A stretch of DNA of 64,000 nt from contig JAWZYV010013027.1 in the NCBI GenBank assembly GCA_038373885.1, forward strand, positions 248,001 through 312,000. Reading direction: 5' to 3'. Source of the DNA: Cheiracanthium punctorium (lineage: Eukaryota > Arthropoda > Arachnida > Araneae > Cheiracanthiidae). Every line of letters starts with the position of its first letter. Within the stretch, counting starts at the first letter, position 1. The notes beneath the pieces were generated by a model that worked only from the letters and a program-made list of their open reading frames with translations, was not told the origin of the DNA and ran no database searches. The translations under genes were made by a program, and so were the position numbers. Positions 1 to 10,345 of the stretch are shown one piece after another.

Positions 1-460
1 GATATCCTTACTGGGATAATATTATTAATGAATCAGCTGTACACCGTTATTTTGCGTTCGTTTTGAAGAGGTCTTTCGCTTGTTTTTAGAAGCATGTTTT
101 CCAATGCTGTATATGAACTCTTTCTTCAGGAACTGCTTATGATTTTCCTAAGGAATTTCCCTAATTTTAGCCTGTGAAGTTTTTTATTTTGTGTGTGAAA
201 TGCAGCATCTGTACTAAACGGACTGTTATAAGTCAAGTTATTGGTTATTAATCTGTGTGTATTTTGCATATTAAATTGCACGACGAAGTTCTAGAAGCAA
301 TAAAACTTGTGTTCCTTCCAGACTAGGGGACTGTTTACAAAAGTTTTCGACATAATCTGGACTTTAAAACGACGAGCTCGAGAAATTGAGCACAGTTTGC
401 TGCAACAGTATAACGCATACTGTTGCGTAGCGCGTTATCTCGTGCTTTAAAACATGAAAA
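1..460 (+). repeat. Divergent dispersed repeat shared with 21420-21725
   Basis: Several blocks match the 21.4-21.7 kb region in the same order and strand. They include a TTTTATTTTGTGTGWGAAA-like block near 190, CGGACTGTTATAAG near 218-232, a GACGAAG...AGAARCAATA block near 282-302 and AACGACGA near 369. The two copies differ by many substitutions and indels, so they are old copies of one repeat. The 21.3 kb copy lies just downstream of a TATA/initiator pair, which suggests the transcribed part of an LTR or a promoter-bearing repeat. No coding sequence is seen. The family was not identified. Confidence 0.5.
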
Positions 461-514
461 TAGTATAAAATAATTTAAATAAACTTAAATATTTTGTAAC
501 AAATACTTTACAGT

Positions 515-624
515 TCAACTCTGCATGTTTACTACTTTCACTTTACCTGGTGGTTCTGTAACAACTTCTTTTATAGAACATGGTGGCTGTTCTGATGGCT
601 GCGGTTCTTCGTCTTGCGGAGATC
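515..624 (-). CDS. Possible last coding exon of a small secreted-peptide gene
   Basis: On the minus strand a pyrimidine-rich tract ending CTATAAAAG is followed by an open frame that runs to a TGA at 515-517. It encodes an acidic, proline-rich tail (SPQDEEPQPSEQPPC) and ends KVKVVNMQS. The phase at this acceptor fits the one leftover base of the signal-peptide exon at 4915-5012; joined, they would give a secreted protein of about 61 residues with one Cys. The intron would be 4.3 kb. The acceptor is only fair, no polyadenylation signal was found downstream, and an unlisted middle exon cannot be excluded. The function is unknown. Confidence 0.25.
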
Positions 625-850
625 CTTTTATAGAATAAAATAAAAGATTTGCAATGTCAATTATCATAATAACGGAAAAATAGAAGAAACATATATGAAA
701 AGCGATCAAGTTTTCTTCTAATGGTTTTGACACTTAAATGACTTAATTTAGCGGTAGGCAAAAATTAACATATTTACTGATTTAGACTTACCTACTTCGT
801 GGTTTTTTGTAACTACCCTGTGAATATAGTTTGTTGGATCAACAAATATA

Positions 851-1413
851 AGGATTGCCCAAATGAAAGTGGCACTGCAGGTGGTTTGAGAAATGGTTTA
901 ATGATATTAATATAAATTAGTATACAAAAGGAAGAAGTAATACAGGCGTAGTACAGATTGGCTAGGCAAAGTCACATTGTAGGTTGAAACAAGTATCCCA
1001 GAGAGATTATGGATACCCTGGGTGAGAAGCTTCTGGGAAAGAGACAACCTTCCATGAAGTATTGTGTGCTCACTTCCTTTGCTCATTTTGCTTAGACATT
1101 TCTACCGTTATTTCGCAAGGGACGATTCGCCGAAAGCTTTTCAAGTGACCGTCGCAAAATAGAGGAGGAAATGCTCATGAGTAAAGGAAGTGTGCACACA
1201 ATACTGCATGAAATGTCCCTTTCCCCGGAGCTTCTCACACAAGATCACCATCATCTTGCTGACCTCTGGGACACTCGTTTCAACCTACAATATGACTTTG
1301 TCTGGCCTAACTCTTACGTCTGTATTACCTCTTTTTTTGTATACAAATTTATATTAATATCATCAAACCATTTCTCAAACCGCCTGTTGTGTCACTTTCA
1401 TTTTGGCGACCCT
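851..1413. mobile_element. Long-arm foldback element made of an inverted mariner-type fragment
   Basis: The left arm (about 851-1075) is repeated in inverted orientation at about 1180-1413, with only a ~100 bp unpaired centre. Shared blocks include GTTTGAGAAATGGTTT, GATATTAATATAAATT, CATTGTAGGTTGAAAC and AGTATTGTGTGC. The centre and right arm can be read on the plus strand as a helix-turn-helix-like peptide (SKGSVHTILHE) typical of mariner-family transposase N-termini. The element is therefore best read as a palindromic rearrangement of a mariner fragment. No intact transposase is present. Confidence 0.65.
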
Positions 1414-1415
1414 TA

Positions 1416-2062
1416 TACAGGGTGTCCGAAAAGTCCTTGACACATTTAAAAAATTCACAGAAATGCAACAAATTGTTGTATGAATATGCGGTTCGCACAA
1501 TAATGCTTCACAGAATCAAGAATTTATTTTTCCATCTTAAAACAAATCACTTCCAAAATGTGCCAATAGATGTCGCTACATCGCTAGTTTTCAGCAATGG
1601 GATTTTTCGCGAGTTTCAAACAGCACTGACGGTGCGGAATATTCATGGCAGCTACGGCAACAGCAATTGAGAAAGTACATTGTGTAGGATGGCATTTCGA
1701 ATCAAAGACCATAACTACTGTTCAGAGAAAGTTTCGTAACATGTTTAAGAAAAACCGCAATCTATGCTAGCTGGAATATGAGATGAACTTGAATACCGTT
1801 CAGATGTGGTTCGAGCAACAAAAGATGCACACATTGAACTCTGGTAATGAAAGGTATTGATTTTTGCTTTGTAAAATGATTAAACTCCTCACTATTGACC
1901 CCACGAACACGATTTGGAAATAATTTTTTTTTACGATGTCAAAAAAAAAAAAAATGCTTGTGACTGTTAAGTATTACTGTGCAAACCGCATATTCATACG
2001 GCAATTTTGTTGCTTTTCTATGAATTTTTTAAATGTGTCAAGGACTTTTCAGACACCCTGTA
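1416..2062 (+). mobile_element. Deleted Tc1/mariner-type DNA transposon with ~45 bp inverted ends
   Basis: The ends TACAGGGTGTCCGAAAAGTC (1416) and GACTTTTCAGACACCCTGTA (ending 2062) are inverted repeats with one mismatch. The match continues inward through the TTGACACATTTAAAAAATTCA region. TA dinucleotides flank both sides, as expected for TA-target insertion. At 647 bp it is far too short for a complete transposase gene and keeps only an N-terminal fragment (1645-1770). Confidence 0.8.
1645..1770 (+). pseudogene. Transposase N-terminal helix-turn-helix fragment
   Basis: A 41-codon open stretch starts at ATG 1645 and ends at a TAG. Residues EKVHCVGWHFESKTITTVQ-RKF match the N-terminal HTH region (DUF4817-like: EKxxCVxWxxExKSxxxVQRxFR) seen in many arthropod mariner-type transposases. 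It lies within the inverted repeats of the 1416-2062 element in the expected orientation. The DDE catalytic part is absent, so it is a remnant. The family call rests on this short motif only. Confidence 0.55.
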
Positions 2063-2433
2063 TATTGATCAAAAAACTTATCAAGTTCATATAGCGCCAA
2101 GGAATTCTTTATTAAATTGATAAAATCCTTTTATTAAGATCATAGTAAAAATTTTTGTTAATTTAATCAAAGTACTTATTTAGTTCCCCTTAGGGGCATG
2201 CTCGTTTATGAGTGAGTACGAGCTACACAGTATCTGGGGGGGGGGGGGGTTGGGCGTGGTGTTGGCAATCCCCCCTCCTCCCTCCCAAAGAAACCCATCT
2301 GCCTCGAAATCTGAAGAATATGAAACCGGACTGATCTCTCTCAATAGACCTGTGAAACGTTTTAAGAACTCGGATGCTGGAACGTTTTATCACTTTCTCG
2401 AATTAAGGCCCTCCTGTCGGTGGTTGAACAGAT

Positions 2434-2608
2434 GAAACCTGTAGCAGCCAGGAGAAGGAGTAGGCCCAAGCTAAGATGGATTAAAGATGCGGAAGAAGAC
2501 CTTAAGCTTTTACGTGTTACAGCCTGCAGAACGTTGGCCTGGACGAAGATGGAATGCAAGAAGGTTCTCGTGAAGGCCTTGACCCACCAGGGACTGTCAT
2601 GCCAATAG
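2434..2608 (+). pseudogene. LINE-like 3' open reading frame fragment
   Basis: Residues RSRPKLRWIKDAEEDLKLL followed by a Trp-rich stretch and a stop at 2606-2608 resemble the conserved C-terminal segment (GRPxLRWxDxVExDLxxLGVxxW...) found at the end of several animal non-LTR retrotransposon ORFs. Only about 58 codons are recognisable; upstream sequence (from 2208) contains a 13-base G run and no RT motif. This is a 5'-truncated copy, the usual fate of LINE insertions. Attribution to a LINE clade is not possible. Confidence 0.45.
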
Positions 2609-4039
2609 AAATTTATTTAACTAATTTAAGAAATTCATTTCTAAGAAATTTTGTCCCATATTTGATGTAATATATTTTATACAAAGCCATTTGTTTCGCA
2701 ATTCTTTTCTTCATATTCAATGCAGTAAGAAATGTACCCTTTTAAAAGAATGCTATCAGTTCAAAGAAAGTGTGAGTGGAATACCGGATATTCATCAAGA
2801 ATATCTCATTATCGCTTATAGAATATGTCTTTTTTATAATTTGTCTCTGTCCCTTTTGAAGGGAAATGTGAAGATTGGTCATAATGCATATTTCTTTTGA
2901 GTAAAATCTAAAGGCATTGGTTTATGACAGCTCATTTAGCGTCAAGGAGTTCATTACTGGGATCAAGATAGCTGCCTGGGAAATTAGTGGTTTTTACGGA
3001 TACCTGCTGCTGTGTGGTAGAATAATTTACTTTACTCTCCAACTGGACACGGAGTGCTGAATTCAAGCTACACAATATCAATAATACTATATTAATAAAG
3101 TTTCTTTAGAACTCAGACAGATATCTTTATGTATACGTGATAGGTTATAACTAGTATTATGTATAGGTTATAACTAGTATTATGTATACGTGATAGGTTA
3201 TAACTATAATTTTATTAATTAAGAAATTGATGAAATGTGTATTACAGTGATTTCATTATTGTGATTTCTGGTTTAAACATTTATTTGAAGTCCCTTTTGA
3301 ATTTGTTTTTATAATGATGTAAAGAAAAAATCTATAAATGAAACTATTTATTTTACTTTCACTTATTTTGGAGCTTACTATTATTTAGTTTTCATCCAAT
3401 TATCTAAACCTCAGTAGTATTACCCCAATCAATAAGGAATCAGTCCAAGGTGACTTATGCAATACAAAGCTCAGTTCAAAATACATTATTCAGAAGTGTA
3501 AGCAGAATAATATGTTAAATCCCATCCTTTAATAAATATAACAAGGGATATTCTTCAAATTTTCCTAGTTTTGATTTTACGCATAGCTCTTGAAATATTC
3601 TAACAGACACGAATAATTATTATGTGTGACCAATGACTAATTTTAGAAAATGCAACGTACCATTATTCCGTACTCAAGCAGCGCAGTATTGAACTTCGTT
3701 CTAGTTTTATGTTTATGCAAAATTTATAAGAACGGTTCTAATCACTTGCCTTAGAGCTATAGATAATATCTAAAGGACAATTCAATTTCTGAAAATTTAG
3801 GGCTATACAACACATGTTTTTAAATAAATCAGATACGATGCTGGATTGGGTTTTATACATATGCAGTACGGTAATATTAATTAAAATATTGTAAGTTATA
3901 AAAAAAGTTTTTTAATCAAGTATTATTTATTGAAAGACATTATAACTTTAAGGGACTTTTTTTTAGTTTCAAATTTAATAAAATTTTGCAACATGCGAAA
4001 TTCCGTCCTACATGCATAAAAACAGGAAATTGTATTTTA
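2609..4039. other. Non-coding, AT-rich; no gene recognised
   Basis: No open frame with recognisable motifs is present. It contains a small tandem repeat (3129-3206) and AT-rich sequence consistent with intron of the candidate minus-strand gene. Confidence 0.6.
3129..3206. repeat. Short tandem repeat, ~25-30 bp unit
   Basis: Three imperfect copies of a unit containing TATGTATACGTGATAGGTTATAACTA occur in a row; the second copy lacks the ACGTGA part. Confidence 0.75.
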
Positions 4040-4160
4040 TAGTCCTAAATTCTCTCCGAATGAACTAATTTAGTCCCAAAAGATTTAAAATCGGGAGAAA
4101 CTTCTCCCGATTTTAAATCCTTCAGAGCTAATTAAGTTCTTGCAGAGAAAATTCAGTTCT
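4040..4160. repeat. Palindrome with perfect 18 bp arms and a 2 base centre
   Basis: GATTTAAAATCGGGAGAA at 4082-4099 is followed by AC and then by its exact reverse complement at 4102-4119. Beyond this core the flanks keep imperfect complementarity (GAACTAATTTAG on the left against CTAATTAAGTTC on the right; ATTCTCT against AGAGAAAAT), so the whole structure is a small foldback of about 120 bp. It may be a foldback-type mobile element or a cruciform-forming site. No coding capacity. Confidence 0.8.
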
Positions 4161-4914
4161 TTTTTTAAGCGTGTCTCACTGTTTAATGGGAACCATAAAA
4201 CCAAATTTGAAATCGCTTATTGAACGGAATGCATAATTTTTGTAAAACCAATTCCTATAAATAAAAAGTCACTCGTATAATCGAAAAGGATTTCATCTTT
4301 TAAAGAATGGGAATAACTTTCCATGACTTTTCTTATATTCTACTTTTGTTGTAGATAATGCTATGATACAAATCTTTTCACCTGGATAATGCACAATAAA
4401 TATATTTCAAATTCTTCCATAAAGGAAAAATTCAAAGCGCATTATAGAAAGATCTGCAATATATATTAAAAATTAATTTTTATCAATATATATTAAGAAA
4501 TTGAATAAATTAAATAAAGTGATATTTTCTAAACTCAAATATCCTGAAATTTTGTCACTTCTTCAAATCTATTTTGCTTTTGTAAACTGACAGCTACAAA
4601 CTGTAGCACTGGTATGAAACCACTTACAGCTCTTATTGGGAGTTATTCGTATTACAATTGCTTGCAGGTACTAACTGGTAAATGCTTAATTACCGAATTC
4701 GGCAACTTACTTTTAGCGTAATGATAGACATTACTTAGATGAGCATGCAATACCCTAAAAAAAACATCATGGAGTTTTATCGACTTAGACTTGAACTCAG
4801 TTAAACCAATAGTGTAACTGTCATTCTGATTACACTGTCCGAAATTAAATTGTTGCATGAGTTAAGATTACTAAACCAAGTTAAATAGCGTGTATTTAAA
4901 ATATTTACTTACGT
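4161..4914. other. Non-coding; putative intron
   Basis: AT-rich sequence without recognisable coding motifs. A 68-codon minus-strand frame (4652-4858) has no start context, signal or domain and cannot be joined in phase to the exon at 4915-5012 without an immediate stop, so it is treated as chance. Confidence 0.5.
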
Positions 4915-5012
4915 CGACTCTTAATAATTGGATGGCTATAAGCCAGAGTTGCGACTAACACACAAACGAGGAACAGTTTTGCTTCCATTTTAAGTATTTT
5001 CCAACTGTGATC
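4915..5012 (-). CDS. Signal-peptide exon of a host secreted-protein gene
   Basis: On the minus strand, a polypyrimidine tract ending CTCTTTTTTACAG (acceptor, exon starts at 5012) precedes a short leader and ATG at 4988-4986. The frame encodes MEAKLFLVCVLVATLAYS, a textbook signal peptide with charged start, hydrophobic core and likely cleavage after AYS, then HPIIKSR. The exon stops at CGAC with a perfect GTAAGT donor at 4914. Both splice sites and the signal peptide agree, which makes a real host exon likely. The mature product lies in other exons. A 5' non-coding exon may be at 10265 and a last exon at 515-624. The function is unknown; no cysteine framework is visible in this exon. Confidence 0.6.
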
Positions 5013-7755
5013 TGTAAAAAAGAGAATTTTTTTACCATAAAATAAAATTGATTAAAATATTTTGGACACAGTCATAATATAAAATATACTCCTCTGCTCT
5101 GTAGATATATTCCTCTCATGCATATTTACAGAGTTGTGATATACATGCAGAGGAGGTCTGGGTTTGACCTTCACACATTTATATATACAAGGTGTCCCCA
5201 TGGATTTTATTTAATAGTCATATACAATGAATTACAATGTTAAAGGTACAAAAATGTACAAAGATTTATGGTATCGATTAAAATTTTCCCCAGGCAAATT
5301 TTAAAGAAATACATTAGTTTAATTTTTATACAGCCCCGTACATTCCAAATTAATTAAAAGTGCCCCAAACATTCATAAAGCTATGCACAAAACTTGAGTC
5401 TTTTACCGTGAAGAAGCTCAGAGATAAGAAACTTTATATTTGCTGTCTTAGACCAGTTTTCAATGGCTCTCGAATGAATGTGATCTAGATCACATCGAAA
5501 AATAGTTTTACACATTAAAAAAATGTTGTATTTCTAGCATTATTGTGAAAGAAGACCAAAAATCATGAAAAAGACCATTTTCATAAATTTTTACAATCTT
5601 GATACACCATCCCTCCTTTCAAGCTTTACCTTTACTTATATTTAAAATAAATTTCTTATTAATTCTTGTTATTTCACTTATTATTTAAACTACCGATCAG
5701 TATAATCAGTTTTTGAAACCAATGTAAAAGTATATCAGAAATTCCATATGCTCCCAGTTGGGAACACAGTGAAAACTGTATACAATTCCCCCCCCCTCCG
5801 CATTTAAATGCCTAATATTCTTTAACTAACGCATTAGAAGGCAAAATATGCAAAAAACTAATTTAAAATGTGCCTGGATCTCAGTTCTGTCTAAAAGGTT
5901 AAGGAATGAAAGCTTAGATCAGTGTTTTTGGGACCCCAGTGTAAATGAAAAGTTGTTCGATCGGAAGGGAGCTTGTATTCACAATAAGGAATAGAAATTA
6001 TACATATAAATATTTTATAAGAATTAAGTCTTTTCGAAACTGAAATAGGTAAAATAATGTCCGCCTATCTGTTATTATTTTATTAAAATTGTAGCACTAG
6101 AAAAAAAGGAATTTCTGCACGAGTACACCGTTGACCAAAAGGAAAAGAAGTTTCATTGTAGTCATAGCAAATTTCTCTCTGTTCAAGGGGTATAAAATAT
6201 TTTTTTTTTACGTCTATTTTCCAAATTTATCCGTACCTTAGAAAAATATGCATATTTTGACTCAAATCATTCCTTCTTTGTGTCTTTGATTCAGTTTATT
6301 ATCTTGAATGTGATGCAGTATATGGATAGTTTTAGATAATTTAAAATACATTGCGTAAAATAAGAGCCGTTGGTTTTTGAGGAGGGGGTGAGAACATTAT
6401 TTTGACTAAAATGAGTTTGTTCAAAAACCGAATTAAATATTATAATTTGTGGGAAAAAAACATATTTAGATGAAAAACCCTTCAAGTGAGTCCGTTTAAA
6501 TATCACAACAGAACTGTATGAAGTAAAAACCCGGTTTCTTATTATTTTTTTAATTTTTCCACAAACTGCTATCGGGGATTTCTCAAAAATAAGCAATAAA
6601 AATTCAATCTCAATAGAAAATCAATTTCTCATTCAAAAAATCAAAGTTTTCTACTGTACGATATAACAGACTACGGTTTCTATCCTTGAAAATATATGCA
6701 ATACGAAATGAGATTATTCATTTTAATAATACAGTTTTTTTAGACTGAAGTGTTTCTTCGTTAACCCCTTAACGGTCGTATAATTTTTAAGAAAACGATC
6801 ATAAAAGGTCCTATTTCTTTTATTTCATAAATATGTATAAAAATAAGTGCATGTAACATTAAGGCACGCATATTGCAACTCAAGCCCTTGATTTCGCAGC
6901 ATAGCTAAAAATTTGGACCAGTTTCGGCTCTAATACAAAGCAGTTTATATCTGTTTCCTCCTTTGGGAAAAACACAAACACCCAAAAAAGCTTTTTATTA
7001 AAAACAAATTTAATTTTACATTCTACGACCAGCAACGCCAGAACATTTATTAACATAAAAACTAGAAACAGGAATATTAATTCAAGTACAATGAACACAT
7101 TGTTATTAAGGAACACCCTTCCTTTTGTACCAAGATTGAAACGGTTCAAATTCACATACAATCATGTATTTTCTATTGAATAAAATTGCAGTTACACATT
7201 TTGTAGCTCAATTGTTCAATTATAGAGTTCACCAGTCAGGGTTTTGAGTAAAAAAATGGGTGATAATTTCTCGCACCCTTTCCCAAAAACTGATTTTTAA
7301 CCCTTTATAAGGCCGTGGTAAGAATACTTACCACCTACGGTCTATTAAATACAGAAATCAATTATCATTAGTAAATTTTCTGATTTTTGTGCAGTTATAT
7401 TGGATGTATGTTTTCCCATACATCTAGATTCTAAATTATATTTGGCTTATGAACCTTTCTTTCATTCGTAATTTTAAATAAAGCTCAAATAATGACTCGA
7501 AAATTGAGCATAAGAATCATCGCTTTTAATTATATATTTTTGCGTTTGATTCCGTTTACAAGCAGCAGGTAGTTTTCCGACTTTGATTTTGTGAATAATT
7601 AATGTACTATCCTGCAAAATTTCTATGTTTGTTTAATACTTGTTTCTCCAATTTTCACGTGGGATATTACAGTAGAGGGAATATATATGAATTAATCCTA
7701 AAAATTTGCCCAGAAAAATCCCAAGTACTTTCGACTCTCTGCACATAAACTCGCC
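5013..7755. other. Non-coding, AT-rich; putative first intron
   Basis: No gene motif was recognised in either strand. Minor features include a MITE-end-like ACAAGGTGTCCCCATGG near 5190, a C run near 5785-5800 and short hairpins such as GTGGTAAG-AATA-CTTACCAC near 7316-7335. Open frames here (6291-6596, 6880-7161, minus) are AT-rich and hydrophobic by composition and show no domain. Confidence 0.5.
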
Positions 7756-8050
7756 TTAACCCATTTATGCCTAGTGTCCCTTTTTTAGGGACGGCATTTT
7801 CACTATTAGTCGAAAACGTTATTTATTTTTCCTAGCCTTTATTCATGAGTATTGAGCCTCAACTCTACAAAATATTTCAACATGACCAAGTAGGATGCTG
7901 ATATTTCGATTTTTATGCATAATGATTTTAAAAGAAATCATCCCTTGTTCAAGGAGTTGACATCAGAAATTTATCTATTATTTCTGTTATCAGGAAAAAT
8001 CGAAGAAAGTCGCAAAAATATCCAGGCACAAATGGGTTATAAAGGGTTAA
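7756..8050. mobile_element. Small MITE with TTAACCCATTT-type inverted ends
   Basis: The left end TTAACCCATTTATGCCTAG (7756) is mirrored by CAGGCACAAATGGGTTATAA ending near 8050, each beside a TTAA-like tetramer. About 290 bp, no coding content. The TTAA context suggests a piggyBac/Kolobok-type target preference, but the inverted ends are imperfect and the right boundary is uncertain. Confidence 0.5.
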
Positions 8051-9420
8051 AAAATGGGTGAGGATTTCTCAGTACAGATGTGGGTTGGGTAAATACCCAG
8101 TTTTGTTTATAAATGTGTATTCCTCCCTGCCTCAGGTAAATACCCAAAATCAGGGTATTTATGATTTTTAGTTATTTTTATTGCATGTAACAGGGTCTCT
8201 ACAGGTATCTGTTTGATTTTTTAGACAGGGTCCTATTTTTCTGAAATTGTGAAAATTTTACTCGTAATTTTGGAATTAGCATTAAATCAATTCAGGCTTC
8301 TACTGCAATTCCTGGTACCCCTTGAGCATCTTTAGACTTAAAAATTTGTTGAGTTTGAGTATGTAACTTTTTGTTCGATCCTAATTTAACATATATGCTC
8401 TCAAGTTTCGTTGAAAGAGTGCAAACATATAAGGGGGGTGTGGGTAGTGATTAGGAGGGCTGCCCGTCAGGCACTGACATGACCTGCAGCTTGTTTAATT
8501 CCGCTGTAGCTGCCACAATCTACCCCCTTCTTTCGTACCACAGCTTTAGAATATATATACTGCGCCCATAGAATTTTAGGTGGTATAATTTTATGAAAGC
8601 AAAATTAATAAATGATTGATTTTTCAATTCACAAAAAGCATTTTAAAATGTCACGCTCAAAAGAGTTTGCGCCTATTGAGTTCATCATTTCTTTTCAGAC
8701 AATGGCAAATCTGAAGAAGCTCAACATCAGAAGCAGTACTATTTTATATATTAGTTTGATGATTAAATAAGACATAAGAAATTCATAGGATATCAATTTC
8801 TTAAATTACAAGATTTATTATTTCAACAGCAGCATGGAACTTTCTTTTAATTTATTTTATTTCTCATGCTAATATGCTCTGCAGTCGAGAAAGCATTGTT
8901 TAAATGTTTTTAAAATTTATCATAAGGCAATAGTAATGCAGTGAAATGAGAGCAGAGCTGCAAAACACATAAGTTATTGAATGATTCTATATGCATATTA
9001 ATAAGTGGTACATCAACAATTTTTAAACGTCAGTATTCTTATTTGAGGAAAAGTGTGGAATATTAAGTGGTCATTCAACTTCATAAAGCTGATCCTAAAA
9101 AATGATGAAATTTTCCCTTAACAGAAGCATGTAATTTAAAAAATAAGTTCTGACAACTACTCAGATTTTCACTAATAAATGACCCTGAAAAGGGCCGTTT
9201 TTCTTTATTTTCCAAAAACTTTAATGAAATTCTGTGAAAAACAACAGGTAACACGGATTAAATTAACAATTGATAATCTGGGATTAAAAGAGCCGAACAG
9301 CGTCGATGTAACATATCAGCAATGTTTTCGAATTTTATTCGCAAGTATCTTGTCTCTGCGTTTGCATGCTCCTTTTGTGATAACCCATCTCGCACATAAG
9401 CGAGAAATATACCATCAGTG
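8051..9420. other. Non-coding; no gene recognised
   Basis: AT-rich sequence, with no motif-bearing frame. A 124-codon plus-strand frame begins at 9179 and runs through the palindrome at 9431-9496; its minus-strand partner is equally open, the pattern expected of a palindrome and not of a gene. Confidence 0.45.
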
Positions 9421-9430
9421 TAAAAATTAT

Positions 9431-9496
9431 TTCCGTGAAAATACGGAAAAAGTACTGGCAGCCGAGACGCCAGTACTATTTCCGCATATTTACGGA
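9431..9496. repeat. Imperfect ~29 bp-arm palindrome
   Basis: TTCCGTGAAAATACGG continuing through AAGTACTGGC (left arm, to 9459) pairs with GCCAGTACTATTTCCGC continuing to TTTACGGAA (right arm, 9469-9496) around a ~9 base centre. A similar motif (GTACCGACAGCCGGCAC) recurs near 10021, and AATTACCGTAAAATTTTAC near 9590-9607 is itself partly palindromic, so this 600 bp stretch may be a decayed foldback cluster. Confidence 0.65.
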
Positions 9497-10264
9497 ATTT
9501 TATTCCTGCAAACTTCAATAGAAATTCTGTTCCAGAAAGGTGCTGAACCTTGATGAACCGAAATTGTCCTGTATTCAAATATAAACGGAGAATTACCGTA
9601 AAATTTTACTGAAAGTTTCCAGTAGTTGTTCCGTTACTTTTTATAGTGATTCCTTTTCTCCACTGTCCGCTGAAAATTCCCACTTGCCTTACAGCGGGCT
9701 CATTTTGTGAGCCTGCCATTTTCATCCAGTTTAGACCCTAAGTTATGATTGGCACCATAGTCTAGCAACGGTATCAAATAGAAAGAATTTTAGAAGGCAG
9801 GGCTCGCCGAAAGGATAAATCCAATAAAGTAACAACCAATTTGTAACCCAATATGAAAGCCAATGTTTTCTATTAGTTACCTTATATGGTCATAAGCAGG
9901 CGATTGGAAATGAAATATTCTTAACCAGAAACAAACTATAAGTAATTTATATAACGACGGACGGTCACAGAAGTTATTTTTAGAACAAGAGACAGTTGTC
10001 TTCGGCTAAATAAAATTAAAGTACCGACAGCCGGCACTAGAAAAATACTTCTTTTAAAACGGAAGCAATAAGCAGAATGATTTAGATGTTTAAAAATGCA
10101 GAAATGTGATAGGTTTAGAATATAAAAGCCAAACACAAATCGATTAAAAATATGTGATGAAACTGAATCACAGGCACGGGAAATACAGGAAGAAAGCTTA
10201 GCCCGTTTTGACGGGAGCGAGGCGGAAAGGGTTAAGATATTAATGTACAGAATTCATTACTTAC

Positions 10265-10345
10265 CTAAGATAACTGGAGAGTCAGTCCACTGAGACCAGG
10301 AGAAAATACGAATTTTTACAGAAATTGCCACCTTATATATACGAA
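10265..10345 (-). promoter_or_regulatory. Candidate core promoter, non-coding first exon and splice donor
   Basis: On the minus strand TATATATAAGG (10341-10331) is followed about 50 bases later by TCAGT (10293-10289), the arthropod initiator core, and then by a short leader that ends TCTTAG at a consensus donor GTAAGTAATG (10264 downward). No ATG lies in the short leader. The arrangement TATA, initiator, short untranslated exon, donor points to a gene transcribed leftward, and the next good acceptor with coding potential is at 5012. The TATA-to-initiator distance is longer than the usual ~30, so the true start may lie closer to the TATA box. Confidence 0.4.

Noticed and set aside
793..818. 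26-base mini-exon (TATATTCACAG acceptor, CGAAGTAG-GTAAGTC donor) on the minus strand
   Set aside because: Splice sites look good, but joining it after the 4915-5012 exon gives an immediate stop and it shifts the 515-624 exon out of its plausible frame.
4652..4858. 68-codon minus-strand frame as the second exon of the secreted-protein gene
   Set aside because: Weak acceptor and the required phase gives a stop within one codon; no domain.
9179..9578. Overlapping open frames on both strands as a gene
   Set aside because: They cover an inverted repeat, so both strands are open for the same reason; no motif.
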